Part shown: positions 1-6,359 of the stretch, piece by piece
How the letters are laid out: each line of letters opens with the position of its first letter
Numbering within the stretch: position 1 is the first letter of the stretch
The notes under the pieces: generated by a model
The model's input: only the letters and a program-made list of their open reading frames with translations
Told to the model about the DNA's origin: nothing
Database searches by the model: none
NCBI GenBank assembly: GCA_035515475.1
Contig: DATJBF010000009.1
Coordinates: 1 to 6,878 of the forward strand
DNA: 6,878 nucleotides
Direction of reading: 5' to 3'
DNA from: DATJBF01 sp035515475
GTDB lineage: Bacteria; Verrucomicrobiota; Verrucomicrobiia; Palsa-1439
Made by a program: the position numbers and the translations under genes

Positions 1-770
1 ATCTCGATGCCGCGGGCGCGGAACTGCTCAACGATGGCCTGATAGATTTCCAATTGGGCCGGGCCGTAGTCGGGCACAGGCACCCAGGGCAGGATGCCAA
101 TTGTGATCGACGAATCGGCGAGCGCTTCAATACCGACGACCGGCTTGGGGTCTTTGAGCACGCGCGGGTTGGTATCGAGGATTTCGCGGATGGTGGCCAG
201 GGCACGGCTCAGGTCGGAATTGTAGGCGATGCCGACCGCCAGGTTGAGTTGGCGCATCGTGCCGTAGTTGTGCAGCATCTCGCCGACAATCTTTCGATTC
301 GGGATGACCACGCGGGATTTGTCGGAGTGCAGAAGCGTGGTGGTGAAGAGATCGATGCTGGTGACCTGGCCATAGACGCCCAGCAAGTCGATGTATTCTC
401 CGACGCGGAACGGCTTCGTGAAAATGATGGTCAGGCCGGCGAAGCAATTGCCCAGCACTCCCTGGGCGGCCAGGCCGATTCCGACACCGACCACGCCAAT
501 CCCGGCGACGAGTGGCGTGATGGGCACGCCGAATTTGTCGAGTGCCAGCACGACGGCGAACGCAAACACACTGAGGCGCACAACGCGCACGATCAGGACG
601 CGGATCGGCGGTTCGAGTTCTATCTTGGTCAACCATTTGTCGGTGATGTTTCCGAGCCACCGCGCCACCAACGCGCCGACAATCAGGATGATCACCGCGC
701 CGACGATCTGAAAGCCGTAGGTGATGAAAAACGTAACAACCGTGTTCTGCCACTGTTCAATGGGAGGCAT
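1..770 (-). CDS. MscS-family small-conductance mechanosensitive channel (C-terminus cut off by window edge)
   Basis: Inner-membrane channel that opens under membrane tension and releases solutes during hypo-osmotic shock. I translated the minus strand from ATG at 770; the frame is open to base 1, giving 256 residues, so roughly the last 30 are missing compared with the 286-aa E. coli MscS. Visible parts in order are TM1 (about 15-37), TM2 (about 60-80), and a Gly/Ala-rich pore helix TM3 (about 83-118, containing GIGVVGVGIGLAAQG). The beta domain begins with PFRVGEYIDL at 120-129 and carries the family VIPN motif at 155-158. A mixed alpha/beta C-terminal domain follows. The three-helix layout is that of classical MscS rather than the longer MscK or YbdG types. 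No clear Shine-Dalgarno precedes 770; an in-frame TTG at 794 is a weaker alternative. It is transcribed divergently from the metal ATPase gene. Family assignment is very secure; the particular paralogue is not. Confidence 0.95.
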   Translation of the reverse strand, partial: MPPIEQWQNTVVTFFITYGFQIVGAVIILIVGALVARWLGNITDKWLTKIELEPPIRVLIVRVVRLSVFAFAVVLALDKFGVPITPLVAGIGVVGVGIGLAAQGVLGNCFAGLTIIFTKPFRVGEYIDLLGVYGQVTSIDLFTTTLLHSDKSRVVIPNRKIVGEMLHNYGTMRQLNLAVGIAYNSDLSRALATIREILDTNPRVLKDPKPVVGIEALADSSITIGILPWVPVPDYGPAQLEIYQAIVEQFRARGIE

Positions 771-776
771 GGCGGC

Positions 777-805
777 TTTATCCGCGAGAGCCAAAACGTT
801 GTCAA
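777..805 (-). promoter_or_regulatory. Candidate sigma70-type promoter for the MscS-type gene
   Basis: On the minus strand, TTGACA (805-800) is followed after 17 nt by GATAAA (782-777), a perfect -35 and a 4/6 -10 match at ideal spacing. The predicted start of transcription lies at about 770, directly on the ATG, which would give a leaderless or almost leaderless message. This agrees with the absence of a ribosome-binding site. No other support is available. Confidence 0.4.
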
Positions 806-820
806 TTCTCAATTGACAAC
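798..820. repeat. Perfect 10-3-10 inverted repeat, possible operator
   Basis: The arms GTTGTCAATT (798-807) and AATTGACAAC (811-820) are perfect inverted copies separated by CTC. Each arm contains TTGACA when read outward, at 813-818 on plus and 805-800 on minus. The AT-rich arms stand out against GC-rich flanks. The position between two divergent genes fits a dimeric regulator site that also contains a -35 box. There is no following T-run, so a terminator is unlikely. The symmetry is read directly; the operator role is inferred. Confidence 0.6.
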
Positions 821-846
821 AGCGAGTCGGACATGGCGCAAAGGCG

Positions 847-874
847 TTGACGAACGACGAATGCCGTGTATGCT
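847..874 (+). promoter_or_regulatory. Candidate sigma70-type promoter for the P1B-ATPase gene
   Basis: TTGACG (847-852) and TATGCT (869-874) are separated by 16 nt, with 5/6 and 4/6 matches to the consensus. Transcription would begin near 881, leaving a leader of about 34 nt with the GAGG at 906-909. This supports 915 over the in-frame ATGs at 861 and 870, which would fall upstream of the predicted transcript start. Confidence 0.4.
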
Positions 875-905
875 CCGAAAGAGGCCGCAAGGCCACCCCG
901 TGGTC

Positions 906-909
906 GAGG
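906..909 (+). promoter_or_regulatory. Ribosome-binding site deciding the ATPase start
   Basis: GAGG lies 5 nt before ATG 915. No comparable site precedes the in-frame ATGs at 861 or 870, so this motif is the main reason for choosing 915. Confidence 0.55.
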
Positions 910-914
910 TTGAC

Positions 915-2795
915 ATGTCCGCTGACGCCGACGGCCGTTCCCGCTCGGTTCTGGCTACACACAAGCACACACTGATAGCGATTCTGGCACTGGGTGCGAT
1001 TGCTGCGCATCTGGCGTTGAGGTTCGCCACCGGCCTTCCGCCGCCAACCAGCAATCTCCCACTTTACGTCGCGTTGGGATTCGGCGGAGTCCCGCTGGTC
1101 TACGAACTGTTGCGCAAATTACTCAAGCGCGAGTTTGGCTCCGACCTGCTGGCCGGCATTTCCATCGTCACGGCCGTGTTGGTTGGCGAATACCTGGCGG
1201 GCACGCTCGTCGTGCTGATGTTGTCCGGCGGTGAGGCGCTGGAGAGTTATGCCGTCCGCCACGCTTCGTCGGTGCTGGAGGCTTTGGCGGGACGCATGCC
1301 GTCGATCGCGCACAGCAAGCGCGGCCCGGAGGTCGTAGACGTGGCCCTCGAAAAGATTGCCATCGGCGACACGTTGGTCGTGTACCCGCACGATATCTGT
1401 CCCGTGGACGGCGTGGTCGTCGAAGGACACGGCGTGATGGACGAGTCGTACCTGACGGGAGAACCGTTCGACATGTCCAAGACTCCCGGTTCCGAGGTGT
1501 TATCGGGATCGATCAACGGCGACACTGCGTTGACCATCCGCGCGACCAAACTCGCGGTGGACTCGCGCTACGCGAAGATCATGCAGGTCATGCGCGCGTC
1601 GGAGCAACAACGTCCCCGGCTGCGTCGGCTCGGCGACCAACTGGGCGCGTGGTACACTCCCCTCGCGGTGGCGGTGGCATTGGCGACCTGGGCATTCAGC
1701 GGCGATGCGGATCGTTTCCTCGCGGTGCTGGTCGTAGCAACACCGTGTCCATTATTGATTGCCATTCCCGTGGCGATCATCGGTTCCATTTCGCTTTCGG
1801 CCAAACGCGGCATTATCGTGAAGAACCCTGCCGTGCTCGAACAAATCACCACGTGCGAAACGATGATCTTCGACAAGACAGGCACGCTGACCTATGGCGA
1901 GCCGTGTCTGACCGAACAGCAATGCGCGCCCGGGTTTCATAACCGCGACGTGCTCGCGCTTGTGGCCAGTGTGGAGCGCTATTCGAAACATCCACTGGCG
2001 GGAGCGATTCTGGCAGCGGCCAAGAAGGAAGGCGTGGAATCTCAGGAAGTCAGCCAGATTAGCGAGAGACCGGGTGAAGGGCTACGCGGCGTCGTCGGCA
2101 AGACGAACGTCCAGGTGACCAGTCGTCAGCGCCTCGTCGCGCAACAACCGGCTGACGCACGCAACCTGCCGCCGTCTGAAGGCGGACTGGAATGCGTCAT
2201 TCTCATCGATGATAAGTATGCGGCCCGCTATCGATTTCGTGACGAGCCGCGGGCGGAAGGCGTCTCCTTCATCAGCCATCTCAAGCCGAAACACATGTTT
2301 CATCGCGTGATGATCGTGTCGGGTGATCGAGAATCGGAAGTCCGTTATCTCGCCGGCCGCGTGGGCATCAACGAAATGCACGCGGGAAAAAGTCCTGAAG
2401 AAAAACTCGCCATCGTCCGTGCCGAGACGGCGAAGGGAAAGACACTGTACCTGGGCGACGGAATCAATGACGCGCCCGCGCTGATGGCGGCGACGGTCGG
2501 CGTTGCGTTTGGGCAAAACAGTGATATTACCTGTGAAGCGGCGGGCGCGGTGATCATGAACACCTCGCTGGCAAAGGTGGATGAGTTTTTCCACATCGGC
2601 AAGCGAATGCGCGCCATCGCGTTGCAGAGCGCCGTGGGGGGAATCGTGCTGAGTCTGGCGGGAATGATTCTGGCGTCGTTCGGCCGTCTGCCGCCCGTGG
2701 CGGGCGCGATTACGCAGGAATTGATCGACGTTGTCGTGGTGCTGAATGCACTGCGCGCCGCCTGGCCGCCGCGAGATCTGACCGACTTTGGGTAA
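915..2795 (+). CDS. P1B-type heavy-metal-transporting ATPase, TPCP class, 626 aa
   Basis: Membrane pump that uses ATP to move a transition-metal ion across the inner membrane, usually outward. P-type landmarks are all present: the actuator TGE at 181-183, the membrane metal-site motif TPCP at 276-279, the phosphorylated aspartate in DKTGT (D320), an SKHPLA nucleotide-binding motif near 357-362, and the hinge GDGINDAP at 514-521. Four helices precede the actuator (about 19-38, 48-66, and two between 77 and 110). The last helix carries TQELID at 600-605. TPCP with a late QE..D motif resembles the P1B-5 group, for which nickel and iron transport has been reported, but my metal assignment is tentative. 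There is no N-terminal HMA or Cys-rich metal-binding domain and no C-terminal hemerythrin-like extension; the protein ends soon after the last helix. It converges on the cupin gene with 21 nt between stops. The reading frame is open upstream to 54, but that part is antisense to the neighbour. Confidence 0.94.
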   Translation: MSADADGRSRSVLATHKHTLIAILALGAIAAHLALRFATGLPPPTSNLPLYVALGFGGVPLVYELLRKLLKREFGSDLLAGISIVTAVLVGEYLAGTLVVLMLSGGEALESYAVRHASSVLEALAGRMPSIAHSKRGPEVVDVALEKIAIGDTLVVYPHDICPVDGVVVEGHGVMDESYLTGEPFDMSKTPGSEVLSGSINGDTALTIRATKLAVDSRYAKIMQVMRASEQQRPRLRRLGDQLGAWYTPLAVAVALATWAFSGDADRFLAVLVVATPCPLLIAIPVAIIGSISLSAKRGIIVKNPAVLEQITTCETMIFDKTGTLTYGEPCLTEQQCAPGFHNRDVLALVASVERYSKHPLAGAILAAAKKEGVESQEVSQISERPGEGLRGVVGKTNVQVTSRQRLVAQQPADARNLPPSEGGLECVILIDDKYAARYRFRDEPRAEGVSFISHLKPKHMFHRVMIVSGDRESEVRYLAGRVGINEMHAGKSPEEKLAIVRAETAKGKTLYLGDGINDAPALMAATVGVAFGQNSDITCEAAGAVIMNTSLAKVDEFFHIGKRMRAIALQSAVGGIVLSLAGMILASFGRLPPVAGAITQELIDVVVVLNALRAAWPPRDLTDFG

Positions 2796-2816
2796 AGGAT
2801 TTCGGCGGCTTCGCGT

Positions 2817-3176
2817 TCAGTCGCGGTGGACGGTATCCGGCGAGAACGCCGGCAAGCAGACGGCGATATATTCCGCGCCTTCAGGCGACGGCGTGCTGTA
2901 TTGGACCCACTCGCCCTTTCGTGTGACGACCGCCTGACCGGCGCGCACTTCCAAGGCGCCACTTTTGTGTTTCACCTGCAGCGCGCCCTTGAGCACGTAC
3001 GTGTACTCGTCGAATTCCGGCGTCTGTCCCGGTTCCACCCAGCCCGACGGACTGCGCATGTGCGCAACGCTTACCGACTCGGTCTTGGAATTCACCCGCC
3101 CGACGATTTCGTCGATGAGCTTCGGTTTGTTGCCGGCAGCAGTGATACGGGATGGTTTCTCGATGAGTGTTGGCAT
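2817..3176 (-). CDS. Small single-domain cupin protein, 119 aa, without canonical metal-binding histidines
   Basis: A compact beta-barrel protein of the cupin fold, with no signal peptide or membrane segment, so probably cytoplasmic. Cupin motif 1 appears as the stretch from GWVEPGQTPEFDEY (45-58) to VLKG, and motif 2 as RAGQAVVTRKGEW (78-90). The motif-1 glutamate is present (E57), but the usual HxH before it and the motif-2 histidine are absent (T/P and W/Q occupy those places). Metal-dependent catalysis of the usual kind is therefore doubtful, and a ligand-binding or structural role is more likely. I have an impression of a conserved bacterial family with the same SPSGWVEPGQTPEFDEY stretch, but no experimental function comes to mind. 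The gene starts 5 nt after the stop of the channel gene, and its GAAGGA site lies inside the end of that gene, so the two are probably translated together. Fold call is firm; function is unknown. Confidence 0.88.
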   Translation of the reverse strand: MPTLIEKPSRITAAGNKPKLIDEIVGRVNSKTESVSVAHMRSPSGWVEPGQTPEFDEYTYVLKGALQVKHKSGALEVRAGQAVVTRKGEWVQYSTPSPEGAEYIAVCLPAFSPDTVHRD

Positions 3177-3181
3177 GGTAT

Positions 3182-3901
3182 TCAGTCCTTCGTGTGTCCG
3201 TGTCCAGCGATACTGTGCGTGATGTGCAGGGCGACCAGGCGTGAGATTACCACCGCCACATACATCTGGCCAGCGATGGCCTCCAGATTCGACATGGCCC
3301 GGGCCGGGGTTGTCTTGGGAAGAATATCGCCAAAGGTCGTCGTGGTGAGGGTGGCCATGCTGTAATAGATCATCGAATTGATCAGGGCAAACTGATCCGA
3401 CCTTCCCCGGCCGGGGGCAATGAGCAGACCGTTTTCCAGAAACGATCCCGGATGAACTATCTCAATCAGACCAAAGAGATACCCCCACGTCAGCCCCATC
3501 ACGAGATAGGCGCAGATCGCCCCGAAAATCTTGTCGGCGGTCACCATCTCGCCTTTCAACACGTTCGCCAGGATCGCGACGGTGATCAGCAGGTAAAACA
3601 AGAATCCCAGGCAGCGCGAAGACATGAAAACGATCCGGCTGTTGATGAAATGGGACGTCCACTGTGAACTGAATGCGCCCACCGCGATCACAATGGCGGC
3701 CACGAGGAACCGTGGTTTGCGGCTGACAGCATACGTGCCTGCGATCAGCGTCCCCGTGAAGAAGAGACTGAGCAACCGTTGGGAGACGTCCTGCTCCAGA
3801 AACGGGTACAACGCCAGCAGCAGAAGCAGTGTGGTCAGAAAAAACAAAAACCGGTGCCGAAACAGCGCGTCCCTCGACGGCAAATGAGCTTTGGCGTTCA
3901 T
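3182..3901 (-). CDS. Six-helix K+-channel-like ion channel (Ion_trans_2 type) with atypical filter, 239 aa
   Basis: Integral membrane protein resembling small bacterial potassium channels. Hydrophobic segments lie near 13-33, 42-58, 64-80, 98-116 and 123-148. A re-entrant pore loop follows at about 172-192 and a final helix at about 205-228. The pore segment reads INSMIYYSMATLTTTTFGD, then ILP. Related bacterial channels read T-x-G-Y-G-D at the filter; here it is T187-T188-T189-F190-G191-D192, so the first filter glycine is threonine and the tyrosine is phenylalanine. The final-helix stretch LEAIAGQMYVAVVISRLVAL is typical of this channel family. Residues between helix 5 and the pore (151-170) are longer than in minimal channels. 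There is no RCK/TrkA-N ligand-binding domain; the protein stops about 10 residues after the last helix. ATG 3901 follows a weak GGAAC site and lies 74 nt after gdhA. The cupin gene follows 5 nt later. Ion selectivity cannot be assumed from family membership. Confidence 0.87.
   Translation of the reverse strand: MNAKAHLPSRDALFRHRFLFFLTTLLLLLALYPFLEQDVSQRLLSLFFTGTLIAGTYAVSRKPRFLVAAIVIAVGAFSSQWTSHFINSRIVFMSSRCLGFLFYLLITVAILANVLKGEMVTADKIFGAICAYLVMGLTWGYLFGLIEIVHPGSFLENGLLIAPGRGRSDQFALINSMIYYSMATLTTTTFGDILPKTTPARAMSNLEAIAGQMYVAVVISRLVALHITHSIAGHGHTKD
3186..3191 (-). promoter_or_regulatory. Ribosome-binding site of the cupin gene, inside the channel gene's 3' end
   Basis: Read on the minus strand, GAAGGA (3191-3186) lies 9 nt before ATG 3176 and overlaps the last codons of the upstream channel gene. 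This fixes the cupin start and suggests translational coupling. Confidence 0.65.
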
Positions 3902-3929
3902 GTGGTTTCAGTTCCGTTGCGCCGCGTGC

Positions 3930-3958
3930 AGAGTATCCACCTCCCGGCCAGCCGTCAA
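3930..3958 (-). promoter_or_regulatory. Weak candidate promoter for the channel-cupin pair
   Basis: In the 74-nt gap between gdhA and the channel gene, the minus strand has TTGACG (3958-3953) and, 15 nt on, GATACT (3938-3933); TACTCT (3935-3930) gives 17-nt spacing but a poorer -10. The start would be about 20-25 nt before ATG 3901. The gap contains no T-rich hairpin to end gdhA transcription, so read-through from gdhA is equally possible. Confidence 0.2.
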
Positions 3959-3975
3959 CGTCTCCCACCGAGGTG

Positions 3976-5313
3976 TCAAACAACGCCTTGATCGAGCATG
4001 GCCTCGGCGACCTTGCGGAACCCGGCAATATTGGCACCGTTCACATAGTTGACAAAACCTTCCTGTTGGCCATGCCGCAGGCACTGATTGTGGATCGCCC
4101 GCATGATATCGCGCAGGCGCTTGTCCACTTCTTCGCTGGACCATTGCATTCGCAAGCTGTTCTGCGACATCTCCAGGCCGCTGACCGACACGCCACCCGC
4201 ATTCGCCGCCTTGCCGGGGCCGAACAGAATCTTGTGGCCGAGGAATACATCCACGGCCTCGGCCGTGCTCGGCATGTTCGCGCCTTCCCCGACGCAGACG
4301 CAACCGTTGCGCACCAATTTCTCCGCGTCGCGCCCGCCGATTTCATTCTGGGTCGCACACGGCAATGCCACGTCGCACTTCACGCCCCACGGTCGCTGTT
4401 TGTCGAAGTATTGCCAGTGGAATTGCTTCGCAAAATCCCGGATGCGTCCGCGCCGGACGTTCTTCAACTCTTTCAGGAACTTCAACTTCTCAGCATCGAG
4501 GCCTTTCGCATCGTAGGCAAAGCCATCGGAGTCGGACACCGTCACGACTTTCGCACCGAGCACCATCGCCTTCTCGGCGGCATGCTGCGCCACGTTGCCC
4601 GAACCGGAAATTACGACCGTCTTCCCCGTGATCGAGTTACCGCGCGTCCGCAACATTTCCTCGACGAAATACAGGAGTCCATAGCCCGTGGCTTCCTCGC
4701 GGATGCGGCTGCCGCTCCAGTTGATGCCTTTGCCCGTGAGCACGCCGGTGAATTCGTTGCTCAATTTCTTGTATTGGCCAAAGAGATAGCCGATCTCGCG
4801 GCCGCCGACCCCGATGTCCCCGGCCGGCACGTCGGTGTCCGGCCCGATGTGTCGGTACAACTCGCTCATGAAATTCTGGCAAAACCACATTACTTCCTCG
4901 TCCGTCTTGCCTTTGGGGTCGAAATCCGAGCCGCCCTTGCCTCCGCCCATCGGCAGGGTCGTCAATGCATTCTTGAACACCTGCTCGAACGCCAGGAACT
5001 TCAGCGTGCCCAGCGTGACCGATGGATGAAACCGCAGCCCGCCCTTGTACGGGCCGATGGCGCTATTCATCTGCACGCGGAACCCGCGATTGACCTGCAC
5101 CTCGTCGTTGCGGTCCACCCACGTGACGCGAAACATCACGACGCGCTCGGGCTCAACCATGCGCTCCAGGATTTTCGCTTTGCGATACTTGGGGTTCTTC
5201 TCGATGAAGGGCCAAACGGACTTCGCGACTTCGGTCACCGCTTGGTGAAATTCCGTCTCGGCTGGATACCGCGCCTTCAGTGTTGCGAGGAAATCCGCCA
5301 TCTCGTTTGCCAT
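3976..5313 (-). CDS. gdhA: Glutamate dehydrogenase, probably NADP(H)-dependent, 445 aa
   Basis: Cytoplasmic enzyme, usually a hexamer, that reductively aminates 2-oxoglutarate with ammonium to L-glutamate and links carbon and nitrogen metabolism. The length matches hexameric bacterial GdhA (about 447 aa). The substrate region contains GPYKGGLRFHPSVT (87-100), and the catalytic lysine is K126 in PMGGGKGG. D166 lies in PAGDIGVGGRE. The Rossmann domain shows GSGNVA (237-242), with VSDSDG (259-264) after the second strand, where serine-containing versions are typical of NADP-dependent enzymes. The C-terminal part has NAGGVSVSGLEMSQNS (371-386). Start 5313 was chosen because GGGAGGA lies 7 nt upstream; an ATG at 5373 would add 20 residues with no family match. 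The gene lies 160 nt after the hydrolase gene and 74 nt before the channel gene on the same strand. Glutamate is also the main counter-ion of potassium in osmotic adaptation, which may matter given the flanking channels. Confidence 0.97.
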   Translation of the reverse strand: MANEMADFLATLKARYPAETEFHQAVTEVAKSVWPFIEKNPKYRKAKILERMVEPERVVMFRVTWVDRNDEVQVNRGFRVQMNSAIGPYKGGLRFHPSVTLGTLKFLAFEQVFKNALTTLPMGGGKGGSDFDPKGKTDEEVMWFCQNFMSELYRHIGPDTDVPAGDIGVGGREIGYLFGQYKKLSNEFTGVLTGKGINWSGSRIREEATGYGLLYFVEEMLRTRGNSITGKTVVISGSGNVAQHAAEKAMVLGAKVVTVSDSDGFAYDAKGLDAEKLKFLKELKNVRRGRIRDFAKQFHWQYFDKQRPWGVKCDVALPCATQNEIGGRDAEKLVRNGCVCVGEGANMPSTAEAVDVFLGHKILFGPGKAANAGGVSVSGLEMSQNSLRMQWSSEEVDKRLRDIMRAIHNQCLRHGQQEGFVNYVNGANIAGFRKVAEAMLDQGVV

Positions 5314-5473
5314 GAACCAATCCTCCCGATCAGTGACGCTTGGGCGAATCGGCGTGCGCCGGCCAATCCGCATTCAACGGGGTCTGCCGCCATGCTAGGA
5401 GGTTCGCCCGCGCCAAGACAACACAAAAAGTCAGAGGACCGTGCGAATTGTACGATGCGCTTATCCCGCCTGG
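5314..5473. other. Intergenic region upstream of gdhA
   Basis: This 160-nt stretch separates the hydrolase stop from the gdhA start. Besides the gdhA ribosome-binding site I see only a weak promoter-like pair on the minus strand (TTGTCT, then TAGCAT 18 nt later). There is no convincing terminator, riboswitch-like fold or small reading frame with a ribosome-binding site. Its size leaves room for a separate gdhA promoter. Confidence 0.4.
5321..5327 (-). promoter_or_regulatory. Strong Shine-Dalgarno of gdhA
   Basis: The minus strand reads GGGAGGA at 5327-5321, 7 nt before ATG 5313. It is the best ribosome-binding site in the window and rules out the longer start at 5373. Confidence 0.8.
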
Positions 5474-6292
5474 CTAGGCCGCCTTCGCGGGGCGTGTTGA
5501 GACGTGATCGTGCAGGAACTGCAACACGGCGTCTTCGAACTCGTCCCGTTTCAACTCATAGGCGGCGTGGCTGCCACCTTCGAGCAGGCGAAAGACCGCG
5601 TGGGAGATGCGTTGCGCCGTGTCACGAAGCAGGGGCGACGGAAAGAAAATATCATCCGAACCGCCGATCACCAGCGTGGGGGCCTGGATTCGGCCCAACA
5701 GGTCCGAAGTATCATGCACCAGGCAAGCCTGGAGCGACACCAGGAAGTCCGCCGGGTTGGATGGCCGCGTGCGCACCAATGGAATCAGGAACTGATAAAA
5801 GGTCTGGTGGAACTCCCGCATCGTGACCTTCGCGACGTCGAGGTAGAATTCGCGCCAGCGGTGCTGCGCCGCCAGCTCCAGCCAGCGTGCGGGGATCTTG
5901 CGACCTTCATCGCCGGCCCGACATGCGGCACAGGCGATCACCAAATTTCGCACGTATTGCGGGAAATCGATTGCGAGATACTGCGCGATGTACCCGCCCA
6001 ACGAAATCCCCAGCACGGCCGCAGGCCCGATCTCGCTTTCAAAGGCCTTTGCGTAGTCGGCGGCCATGTCCCGCGTCGTGTAGCCGCGCGGCAAACCACG
6101 TTTCCGACTGACGACGTAAACAGTGAACTCGTCGGCGAGCTTGCGATGTTGCACCGGCAAATCCCACGCATGGCTGGTCACGTCCCAGGCCGCATCTGCC
6201 AGCCCCGGAAAAATCACCAGCCTGCGAGCGCCGTTTCCAAAACGCGCGAACGGAAGACACCCTGACAACACACCCGATTGTACTTCTCCCAT
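5474..6292 (-). CDS. Alpha/beta-fold hydrolase of unknown substrate, 272 aa
   Basis: Serine hydrolase-like protein with a single alpha/beta-hydrolase domain and no signal peptide, so probably cytoplasmic. Numbering from ATG 6292, the oxyanion-side loop reads FPGLADAAW at 28-36, in place of the commoner HG motif. The nucleophile elbow is GISLGG (95-100) with S97. The acid is in GGSDD (D213 or D214) and the base is H242 in GGSHAAY, so a full catalytic triad is visible. A helical cap lies between about 125 and 190. In-frame ATGs at 6325 and 6373 would lengthen the protein to 283 or 299 aa. I prefer 6292 because GGGAG precedes it by 11 nt, the upstream starts lack such a site, and the extra residues do not resemble the family. 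It is divergent from the M23-like gene. Esterase, lactonase or C-C hydrolase activity are all possible, and nothing here chooses among them. Confidence 0.87.
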   Translation of the reverse strand: MGEVQSGVLSGCLPFARFGNGARRLVIFPGLADAAWDVTSHAWDLPVQHRKLADEFTVYVVSRKRGLPRGYTTRDMAADYAKAFESEIGPAAVLGISLGGYIAQYLAIDFPQYVRNLVIACAACRAGDEGRKIPARWLELAAQHRWREFYLDVAKVTMREFHQTFYQFLIPLVRTRPSNPADFLVSLQACLVHDTSDLLGRIQAPTLVIGGSDDIFFPSPLLRDTAQRISHAVFRLLEGGSHAAYELKRDEFEDAVLQFLHDHVSTRPAKAA

Positions 6293-6313
6293 GCTTATCC
6301 GAACTCCCGACGC

Positions 6314-6341
6314 AACATACGCCATTCCACGCGGGAGGCAA
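6314..6341 (-). promoter_or_regulatory. Candidate promoter for the alpha/beta hydrolase gene
   Basis: The minus strand has TTGCCT (6341-6336) and TATGTT (6319-6314) separated by 16 nt, each a 4/6 match. Transcription would start near 6307, about 15 nt before ATG 6292, leaving only part of the weak GGGAG. It is plausible but unproven; if correct, it also argues against the longer starts at 6325 and 6373. Confidence 0.3.
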
Positions 6342-6353
6342 CTGGGGGCAGCG

Positions 6354-6359
6354 TATAAT
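6354..6359 (+). promoter_or_regulatory. Candidate -10 box for the M23-like gene
   Basis: A perfect TATAAT lies 41 nt before ATG 6401. No good -35 hexamer sits 16-18 nt upstream (that place is GC-rich), so the promoter may need an activator or a non-standard -35. Transcription would begin near 6366, inside the inverted repeat at 6360-6385. Confidence 0.4.

Larger units (their letters stand above)
771..914. promoter_or_regulatory. Divergent intergenic region between the MscS-type gene and the P1B-ATPase gene
   Basis: This 144-nt region has no gene of its own. It separates two divergent start codons and holds a perfect palindrome plus candidate promoters for both strands, listed separately. A long plus-strand reading frame passes through it from position 54, but its part upstream of 915 is only the antisense of the MscS-type gene and has no family features. 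Confidence 0.7.

Noticed and set aside
127..753. 208-codon minus-strand frame within the MscS-type gene
   Set aside because: Arg/His-rich out-of-frame product; the neighbouring frame encodes an intact MscS protein.
813..842. Plus-strand promoter using TTGACA at 813-818
   Set aside because: Bases 16-18 nt downstream are GC-rich with no -10 match; the TTGACG/TATGCT pair at 847-874 is better.
54..914. N-terminal extension of the ATPase frame by 287 codons
   Set aside because: It is antisense to the clearly coding MscS-type gene, has no family features or ribosome-binding site, and arises from GC-rich codon bias.
2765..2809. GCCGCCG/CGGCGGC inverted repeat spanning the convergent ATPase-cupin junction as a bidirectional terminator
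   Set aside because: Only 7 bp with a 31-nt loop and no T-run; such GC pairs are common in this base composition.
3938..3975. CACCTC/GAGGTG repeat after gdhA as a terminator
   Set aside because: Six-base arms, a 26-nt loop and no T-run.
5314..5373. Longer gdhA start at 5373
   Set aside because: The added 20 residues lack family similarity, and a strong GGGAGGA directly supports 5313.
3829..5826. 665-codon plus-strand frame opposite gdhA
   Set aside because: Long only because of GC-rich coding on the other strand; the product has no recognisable domain and overlaps the whole of gdhA plus parts of two more genes.
5504..6265. 253-codon plus-strand frame opposite the alpha/beta hydrolase
   Set aside because: Shadow of the hydrolase, which has a full catalytic triad on the other strand.
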